64,000 bases of DNA from contig NZ_WWCU01000007.1 of the NCBI RefSeq assembly GCF_009857595.1, positions 124,001 to 188,000 on the forward strand, given 5' to 3'. The number at the start of each line of letters is the position of its first letter. Position 1 is the stretch's first letter. The stretch comes from Pseudoduganella aquatica (GTDB lineage Bacteria; Pseudomonadota; Gammaproteobacteria; Burkholderiales; Burkholderiaceae_D). This document shows, one piece after another, positions 55,309 to 61,697 of the stretch. The notes under the pieces are model-generated. The model made no database searches. It worked only from the letters and a program-made list of their open reading frames with translations, and was not told the DNA's origin. The position numbers and the translations under genes are program-made.

Positions 55309-56636
55309 AACGAATTGTCTAGTGCTGCCTTGCGCAGCGTGGCCAGTTGCGCGTCGATATCGCTGAATAGCGGACGGTCGGCACTGGGCGTCAGGCAGGC
55401 GGCTTGCAGCAGGGCGAGGTTCTCCAGGATGGGGCGGGTGGCCTCCGGCGCGTCGCAGCGGTCCAGCAATTCCTCCAGCAGGCAGCCGAAGGCGCGCACT
55501 TCCAGGCGCTGCAGGCTGGCGGCATGCGGCCCCTCCGGCGCGTAGAAGGAGGCGGCGCCGAAGTCGCCCAGCAGGGTGCGGCCCTCGCCGCAGTGCAGAA
55601 TGTTGTGGCCGTACAAATCGCCGTGCATGATGCCACGCTGGTGCAGCTGCTTGGCCGCCGAGGCGATGCTGGCCGCGATGGCGAGCATGGCGGGCAGGCT
55701 GAAGCGCTTGCCGTCCGGATAGACGTCGCGGGTGCAGCTGTCCAGGCTGGGCGGGCCGGCCAGGTTGCCGAAGTCCGGCTCGATCAACGACATGACCAGG
55801 CCGTGCGTGCCGTCCGGGTGGCCCGCCACCTCGCCCAGGATGGGAATAAGGTTGGGATGGGCGCCCGCGCCGAGGCAGGCCGCCATTTCGCACAGGGGTG
55901 AGCCGTCGCTGGTCATGGCGCCCTTGAAGAGCTTGACCGCTACTTTTGCAGTGTTTCCGCTGTCTTGCCGATAGTCCGCGCGGTGGATCACGCCGGAGGC
56001 GCCTTCGCCCAGCTTCTCGCCCAGTTGCAAACTGCCCCAGGCGATGCTGGTGCCGGATTCGGCGTGTTCCAGTTGGGCGCAGAAGGGGTTGCCGGCGTAG
56101 GCGAGCCAGGCCAGGCGGGGCAGGGCGGGCAGCCAGGCCGGCAGCTCGTCCAGCTGGTTGGCTGCGATGCGCAGCAGTTCCAGGCGGTGGCAATTGATCA
56201 GTTCGGCGGGCAGGGCGCGCAGGCGGTTGCCGGCCAGCATGAGTTTTTGCAGCAGCGGTCGATGCCCCAGTTCGGCGGGCAGTTCTTCCACTTCATTGCC
56301 GGTCAGAACCAGCCAGCGCAGTTGCGGCGGCAGCGATTTTCCCGACACGGTACGGATGCGGTTGGCCTTGAAGCCCACCATGCTTAGTGTGGCGCAGCTG
56401 CCCAATACTTCGGGCAGTTCCGTGAACTGATTGTCCGAACAGAAAATGATGCGGAGTTTGTGCAGGCGCGGCAAATCGTCCGGTAGCGAAGACAGCGCAT
56501 TGCCGGACAAGTCCAGGATCTCCAGCGTATCGGCCAGGTCGAAGATTTCGCGGGGGAATTCGGTAAGCCCGCAGGCAAGCTGCAGGCGCTTTACGCCAGC
56601 CAGTTCACCAGCGCGCAGCTGCTCAAGATTAGACAT
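55305..56636 (-). CDS. Leucine-rich-repeat protein kinase
   Basis: 443 aa. Residues about 10-185 hold seven LRRs (for example LEILDLSGNALSSLPDDLPR, LQKLMLAGNRLRALPAEL). A protein kinase domain follows (about 203-420): Gly loop LGEGASGV (209-216), ATP Lys235 in VAVKLF, Glu250, catalytic segment HGDLYGHN (Asp340, Asn345) and DFG at 358-360. HRD is changed to HGD, otherwise the catalytic set is complete. No membrane segment. The LRRs probably select the substrate or partner. The gene is monocistronic or read through into the BlaI-type gene. Confidence 0.88.
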   Translation of the reverse strand: MSNLEQLRAGELAGVKRLQLACGLTEFPREIFDLADTLEILDLSGNALSSLPDDLPRLHKLRIIFCSDNQFTELPEVLGSCATLSMVGFKANRIRTVSGKSLPPQLRWLVLTGNEVEELPAELGHRPLLQKLMLAGNRLRALPAELINCHRLELLRIAANQLDELPAWLPALPRLAWLAYAGNPFCAQLEHAESGTSIAWGSLQLGEKLGEGASGVIHRADYRQDSGNTAKVAVKLFKGAMTSDGSPLCEMAACLGAGAHPNLIPILGEVAGHPDGTHGLVMSLIEPDFGNLAGPPSLDSCTRDVYPDGKRFSLPAMLAIAASIASAAKQLHQRGIMHGDLYGHNILHCGEGRTLLGDFGAASFYAPEGPHAASLQRLEVRAFGCLLEELLDRCDAPEATRPILENLALLQAACLTPSADRPLFSDIDAQLATLRKAALDNSF

Positions 56637-56689
56637 TCAATGCGGCGATAAGGTAAAACGCAAAGTCTACCATTTCGGCGTGCAAGCGC

Positions 56690-57607
56690 CTATTCCTCGT
56701 AGATATCCTTAAACATCGAATCAGGAAATTCCGGCTGCCGCTTGGGGCGGACTGGCATGGGAAAGCCGTGTTTTTTGGTCCACTCTTCGATATTGCTGAT
56801 AATGCCCGGCTCCTCTCCGTTGGGACATTCGTGCAGACAAACCCAGTTCTTTACGTATTTTCCGATGACAGGCTTGGGTTTGCTATCGAATCCCGACCAG
56901 CCAACTAAACGATCAATAATGACGAAGTCAGCTTCCCAGTATGAAGTGACATCAATATATGGACGGTCATCATCCTGTAGTTGTGCCGACCATTCACGGC
57001 AACCGAAGCCACCGACATAGTTCGTGTCTTTGGGATTATCTGTTTTGTAGCGATATCCCTCAGTGCCGTCGCATACGGCCGGTGACATGATATGGCTTCC
57101 AGGCAGTTCCCACCAGTTCGCAAAATTGTAGGGCTTGTTATTTTTGTCGTTGAAACCGTTCTTTAACAATACTAAATTCCCTATGTTGCTCACTACTGCA
57201 GTAAAGTTGAATCGGTTGAAGCCAGGTGTTAGTAGTACTCCTGTCTTGGAAAATGTCATCAATACGATGCCAAGTTTTCCGTCAGGGGTCTCGATCGTCC
57301 TTTCTGGCGGAAAGAATTCTTCATAATCTCGATAGACATGATTTTCAAGGCCTTTTTCTACGCGAACATTCCACTCTGCAGTTTTTATATTCATCGCCCT
57401 TATGACATCCGGATCTTGGATGTAGAGAAAGTATCGTAGAGGCCAGGGGCGGCTGGAAAATTCGTATGCGCCCGAATGCCCATCTGCCGCACGTGCTGCG
57501 CCATTTGCGACGGAGGCAACTATAGCTAGTAAAGGGATTAAGCTCCGAATGGGCATGATCATGCTGGATAATGGCGTGACTGACATGGCTGAGTCGCTGG
57601 ATCTCAT
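56690..57607 (-). CDS. Putative periplasmic immunity protein (T6SS cassette)
   Basis: 305 aa from ATG 57607, which overlaps the effector stop (ATGA). A signal sequence lies around residues 17-40 (IRSLIPLLAIVASVANGAARA-A), so the product is probably periplasmic; internal ATGs at residues 8, 16 and 18 could shorten the N-terminus. The mature part is aromatic-rich with conserved-looking Trp/Tyr (PYNFANWWELPG, YIDVTSYWEADFV) and Cys (CREW, CLHEC). I recognise no family. Last position in a PAAR-effector operon plus export fits an immunity protein against a peptidoglycan-targeting toxin. Base composition is AT-rich against the window. Confidence 0.62.
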   Translation of the reverse strand: MRSSDSAMSVTPLSSMIMPIRSLIPLLAIVASVANGAARAADGHSGAYEFSSRPWPLRYFLYIQDPDVIRAMNIKTAEWNVRVEKGLENHVYRDYEEFFPPERTIETPDGKLGIVLMTFSKTGVLLTPGFNRFNFTAVVSNIGNLVLLKNGFNDKNNKPYNFANWWELPGSHIMSPAVCDGTEGYRYKTDNPKDTNYVGGFGCREWSAQLQDDDRPYIDVTSYWEADFVIIDRLVGWSGFDSKPKPVIGKYVKNWVCLHECPNGEEPGIISNIEEWTKKHGFPMPVRPKRQPEFPDSMFKDIYEE

Positions 57608-58935
57608 AGTATTTTCGGTTCTCTGGTGGTGATGTGAAGGTGGTTGTTGTGACCCTTCTCCGCATCTGACTGCTGAGCGTTCGGTTTTCCTGGGTTCTTG
57701 TCGCTCGTGTTGAAATCCATATACCAAGGGTCCAAAATTTGATGGACATCTTTTCTTCTGGACAATCGCGACCTGAAAGATTTTATGAGTGGCGGTTCGT
57801 CAGCTGAGAGCTTTTCTGTCCAGTCTTCCTTGGCTTTCCTTGCAGCACGAAGCGCATCTTCTGCTTCTATTTTTGCTGATCGGCTGCTTTCAGTCATCAC
57901 GGAATTCATAGGTGATTTTTTTGCGGCCGTCTCTAGTAATTTTGCTTCGTCGGATTTTTGTCGTGCTATGGCCTCTTTCGACTGAAGCTCCTTAAATAAT
58001 TCCTTTTCTTGCTGAGTGACGTTTGTTCCATTTTTCTTATTTTCATCACTGAGCGACTTGCGCTCTATACTTAGCTTCCCTTCGGAGGACTCTATATAAG
58101 TTACGTCCAACCCTAAACCTGCGCGGTGAACTATGCTGCCGAGTGAGGGGCGCCATGCTGAATTGATCTTGAGCTTGGTAATGCTCGCTTCGCGCGCCTC
58201 GCTAATTAGTGCGAGATAGCAATTTGGATGTGTGCGTGGTAGTACGTGGGATAGGAGCGGGCAGTACGATATGTTCGCGCTGACGTTCTGCTGTTCTTCG
58301 AAAGTGACGCTGATGCTTTGTGCTGGCAATGCGGCGCTTCCTGGGAAATTGATGTTCAGCGTGTTGTTTGTCAGCGCAGAATATATTGAGAGCACAGCGG
58401 CACGGATAATCGGATCGGTATCCGAGCCGATTATTTTGGCTACCTCCTTAGTGGTGTAGCGATGCGACACTTTCATCCAGATATCCCCGGTTAATGTCGC
58501 GTCGTATTTGTCGAAACGCTTGCCGTCGGTTGTCTGAATACAAGTTGGGACGTCGAAAGTGGCGGTTTCTGTATTCCCACGGCCCAGGCGTTCTGTGATC
58601 GTGACCTCTACGTCGCGGGTGCGGGCCTGGACGGCGTAAACCGGTTGGGTACGGTAGGCCGGATGGGCGTCGCTGTTCAGGTAAAGGGCGATTTTTGTTC
58701 CCGGGGCTAAGCTTAGTTTGATTTGGCGGTCGTCACCGAGGGGACGCGGTTTTTCGGCGAATTCGGGTAGTACGGTGCCATTGATTTCCACGGCGTAGGG
58801 GATTTGCAACTTGGCGACGCCGCTTGCGCTGGTGTCGAATGTGTAAGTCACGGAGACCATTTGGCTAACCGGGACGTCGGTGACGACGCCCCCCGGCGTA
58901 AGCGTGCAGCTGGCTGCTGCCTGGCTGGCGCTCAC
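57604..58935 (-). CDS. Putative T6SS effector, M15/LAS-type metallopeptidase
   Basis: 443 aa, GTG start inside the PAAR stop (GTGA). An N-terminal beta-like region (about 10-130) is followed by a linker and the catalytic part: SAWR (259-262), HRAGLGLD (His270 and Asp277, matching the HxxxxxxD zinc motif) and HLH at 432-434. These ligands match the M15/LAS peptidoglycan peptidase pattern. Between Asp277 and His432 lies a 155-residue, Lys/Glu/Ala-rich coiled-coil insertion, unusual for the family. No signal peptide, as expected for a type VI cargo. The 3' half is AT-rich. Peptidoglycan cleavage is inferred from the motif only. Confidence 0.68.
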   Translation of the reverse strand: MSASQAAASCTLTPGGVVTDVPVSQMVSVTYTFDTSASGVAKLQIPYAVEINGTVLPEFAEKPRPLGDDRQIKLSLAPGTKIALYLNSDAHPAYRTQPVYAVQARTRDVEVTITERLGRGNTETATFDVPTCIQTTDGKRFDKYDATLTGDIWMKVSHRYTTKEVAKIIGSDTDPIIRAAVLSIYSALTNNTLNINFPGSAALPAQSISVTFEEQQNVSANISYCPLLSHVLPRTHPNCYLALISEAREASITKLKINSAWRPSLGSIVHRAGLGLDVTYIESSEGKLSIERKSLSDENKKNGTNVTQQEKELFKELQSKEAIARQKSDEAKLLETAAKKSPMNSVMTESSRSAKIEAEDALRAARKAKEDWTEKLSADEPPLIKSFRSRLSRRKDVHQILDPWYMDFNTSDKNPGKPNAQQSDAEKGHNNHLHITTREPKIL

Positions 58936-59501
58936 GATTTGTCCTCCAGTGTTTCCCAGTGCAGGGTCACTGTGGCCGGATCGTGGTGCTGGACGGGCTC
59001 GGTGCGGCCGTCTGCGCCGGTGACGCCGCGCAGGCTGGTGCCGTCGGGGAGGTCGATGCGGTAGGGGAGGCCGGCGATCGGTTCGCCGGTGTGTTCGTCT
59101 ATGGCGCGGAATGTTCCCGCGTAGGCGGCGCCTGGCTGGCCGGCAACCTTGGCGGCTGGGCTGTTTTGCGCGCCGGGTGCGGCTTGGCTGGGGGAGTCGC
59201 CGGTCACTGCGCCGCCGCCGCCACTCCCGCCTCCGCCATCATCCACCGTCATCACATGCTGGGTGGCGATCAGCGTGGCGCCGCAGGCGGTTTTCATGCC
59301 TTCAACCACCGTGCCGATGCCGCCGAAGCTGTGGTGGCCCAGCCCTTCGGCTATCGGGAACTGGCCTTTGCACAGCGGGCAGTAGGTCTTGTGTCCCTTG
59401 AGCGCGATGGGCTTGCCCAGGCAGGTGGCGTTTTCATTGCCTTCGAGGACTTTGCCGCCGTGCGAGGTGGGATCGCCCTTGCATATGACTGCGCGCGCCA
59501 T
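58932..59501 (-). CDS. PAAR domain protein with C-terminal Ig-like domain
   Basis: 189 aa. Residues 1-85 form a PAAR domain (VICKGDPTSHGGKVLEGN; Cys7, 27, 41, 44, 73), the sharpened tip that caps the type VI secretion VgrG spike. A Gly-rich linker (88-100) leads to a beta-sandwich-like segment (about 128-185, GEPIAGLPYRIDLPDG), as used to link cargo. It starts the operon (GGAGCAGACC before ATG 59501) and overlaps the effector start by 4 nt. No VgrG or T6SS apparatus gene is near, so this is an orphan cassette. Confidence 0.87.
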   Translation of the reverse strand: MARAVICKGDPTSHGGKVLEGNENATCLGKPIALKGHKTYCPLCKGQFPIAEGLGHHSFGGIGTVVEGMKTACGATLIATQHVMTVDDGGGGSGGGGAVTGDSPSQAAPGAQNSPAAKVAGQPGAAYAGTFRAIDEHTGEPIAGLPYRIDLPDGTSLRGVTGADGRTEPVQHHDPATVTLHWETLEDKS

Positions 59502-59594
59502 GGTCTGCTCCGTTCAGGTGGGATGCTTGAACAGTAGTGGACTTCATGGCGCGGCGATTTGATCTACGGCAACTGCGTGCTTAGCTCGTCATGT

Positions 59595-60458
59595 TTACCA
59601 CTTCATTTCGCCCTTGGCCACCTTGGCGCTGATGTCGAGCGCGCTGGCCAGGCCGGCGGCTGGGTAGGCGGCTTTCATGGCAGCGCCCAGGGCGGCGGAG
59701 TCGGCGGCCTGCGGGATGGCGGTTTCGAACTGGCGCAGGTAGCCGGCGGTGTAGGCGATGCTGTCCGGCGTGAGCGCGGCGCCGGGGGCGAAGTGGCCCG
59801 GAACGACGGTGGCGGGCTTGAGCGCGGCGATGCGGTCCAGCGTGGCAATCCATTGCTGGCGCGATGCAACGGTTTGCGTGTCTGCGGTCCACACATGCAG
59901 GCCTTTGAACAGGACGACACCGCCGGCCACCGCCTTGATCGATGGAATCCACACATAGCTGCGGTCCGGCGTGGCGCCGTCCAGGCCTTCGATCTTCAGG
60001 CTTTGGCCTTCCAGTTTGATGGTGTCGCCTTGCAGCACTTGCGGCATGACGATGCCGTGCGGGGCGTTGTCCTTCAGGATAGGCCCCCAGTAGGCCACTT
60101 TGGCCGCCGCTTTCTTCTCCATCGCCGCCACGGTGGAGGCGGTGGCGACGATGCGCGCTTCCGGGAAGGCGGCTTGGATCACGTCCAGGCCGAAGTAGAA
60201 ATCCGGATCGCCGTGGCTGATATAGACCGTGGTCAGGCGCTTGCCGCTGGCCTTGATCTGCTGCACCAGCTTGTGCGCTTCGCCGCGCGAGAACTGGGCG
60301 TCGATCAGGACGGCGTCTTTTTTGCCTTTTACCAGCACCGAGGCGACAGGGAAAATGGCGGCTTCGCCCGGATTGAAGACTTCCAGCGTCAGCGGGGCGG
60401 CCGATGCGGCGGCGGTGGCGGTGGCGAGGGCAGCGGCTGCGAAGGTGTGCTTGATCAT
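59595..60458 (-). CDS. Exported MBL-fold hydrolase-like protein
   Basis: 287 aa from ATG 60458, giving a signal peptide (MIKHTFAAAALATATAAASA-A). The metallo-beta-lactamase fold is visible in VLIDAQFSRGEAHKLVQQI, ISHGDPDFYFGLD, VPGHFAPGAAL. The usual HxHxDH metal motif is HGDPDF, so at least the second and last His are lost, although Asp residues remain; the enzyme may bind one metal or none. Relatives are annotated as MBL-fold hydrolases without substrate. It is divergent from a LysR gene, its likely regulator. Confidence 0.82.
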   Translation of the reverse strand: MIKHTFAAAALATATAAASAAPLTLEVFNPGEAAIFPVASVLVKGKKDAVLIDAQFSRGEAHKLVQQIKASGKRLTTVYISHGDPDFYFGLDVIQAAFPEARIVATASTVAAMEKKAAAKVAYWGPILKDNAPHGIVMPQVLQGDTIKLEGQSLKIEGLDGATPDRSYVWIPSIKAVAGGVVLFKGLHVWTADTQTVASRQQWIATLDRIAALKPATVVPGHFAPGAALTPDSIAYTAGYLRQFETAIPQAADSAALGAAMKAAYPAAGLASALDISAKVAKGEMKW

Positions 60459-60558
60459 GATGCGGTCCTTGATGAGAAGTTGATGACGCCAGTGTAGGCC
60501 GGTCCATTCGTCTGAAAAACAGTGTAAATTGCAACTCTCAATTGCATGAATCGGACGA

Positions 60559-61485
60559 ATGATGGACAGGCTGACGGCGGCGCAGGTATTCAAGGAGATT
60601 GCGGAACGGGGCAGCATGATCGCCGCGGCTGAGGCGCTGGATATGTCGCGCGCCATGGTGACGCGTTACTTGGCCGAGATGGAGGAGTGGTGCGGCGCGC
60701 GCCTGCTGCACCGTACCACCCGGCGCGTGAGCCTGACGGCGGCGGGCGAGGTGACGCTGGCGCGCTGCCGCGAAATGCTGGACCTGGCGGCGGACATGAA
60801 CGCGGCCGGCGATCCGGACGCGCCGCACGGCCTGCTGCGCATCGCCAGTTCGCATTCGCTGGCGCAGACCGCGCTGGCGGGCGCGGTGGCCGATTTCCTG
60901 CGCCGCTACCCGCGCACCGCGATTGATCTGCAGGTGGACAACCGGGCCGTCAACCTGGTCGAACAGCGCATCGACCTGGCCATCCGCATTACCAACGGCC
61001 TGGAGCCGAACATGATTGCGCGCCGCCTGGGCGACTGCGATTCGGTGGTGGTGGCCGCGCCGTCCTACCTGGCCGGGAGGCCCGCGCCGCAGCAGCCTGG
61101 CGATCTGGCGCAGCACAACTGCCTGACCTATAGCTATTTCGGCAAGAGTGTCTGGCGCTTCGAGCTTGCGGACGAGCCTGCGCTGCAGGTGCCGGTCAGC
61201 GGCAACCTGTCCGCCAACGAATCGATGGCGTTGCTGGCGGCCACGGTGGAGGGCGCGGGCGTGGCCCTGCAGCCGCGCTTCGCCGCCGCGCCGCTGCTGC
61301 GCGCCGGCCAGCTGGTGGAATTGCTGCCGGCATGGCGCCCCCAGCGCATGGGCATTTACGGCATCTACACCTCGCGCGAGCACATGCCGCCGGCCCTGCG
61401 CGCCATGCTGGACCACCTGCTGGACTGGTTCGCGCGCAACCCCGTCTGGCTCGCCGCGACCATGCCACTTATGGAAAAGACATGA
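60559..61485 (+). CDS. LysR family transcriptional regulator
   Basis: 308 aa. Winged helix: TAAQVFKEIAERGSMIAAAE, then ALDMSRAMVTRYLAEMEEWC. The inducer domain starts GLLRIASSHSLAQTALAGAV. It resembles the CrgA-like subgroup, as does the LysR at 29768. It lies 100 bp from, and divergent to, the exported MBL-fold gene. It is the last accessory gene before odhA. Confidence 0.92.
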   Translation: MMDRLTAAQVFKEIAERGSMIAAAEALDMSRAMVTRYLAEMEEWCGARLLHRTTRRVSLTAAGEVTLARCREMLDLAADMNAAGDPDAPHGLLRIASSHSLAQTALAGAVADFLRRYPRTAIDLQVDNRAVNLVEQRIDLAIRITNGLEPNMIARRLGDCDSVVVAAPSYLAGRPAPQQPGDLAQHNCLTYSYFGKSVWRFELADEPALQVPVSGNLSANESMALLAATVEGAGVALQPRFAAAPLLRAGQLVELLPAWRPQRMGIYGIYTSREHMPPALRAMLDHLLDWFARNPVWLAATMPLMEKT

Positions 61486-61697
61486 TTGACACCCTGCCTA
61501 TCCCGCAATTTTTCGTGCTTGCATGGTTGTTCAATCTCAATACCGCGTGCTATCCTAGGCGACCGTTTTTGGAACTACAGAATTACCCAAGTCCTTCCCC
61601 ACAACTTGATGTGCAATCCGCTAACCGGTCAGGCCGTGTCGCGGAAGGTTAGATTAACCCGCTAATTCCTCGCGAAGCGCGAAGAAAGGTGAGCAAT

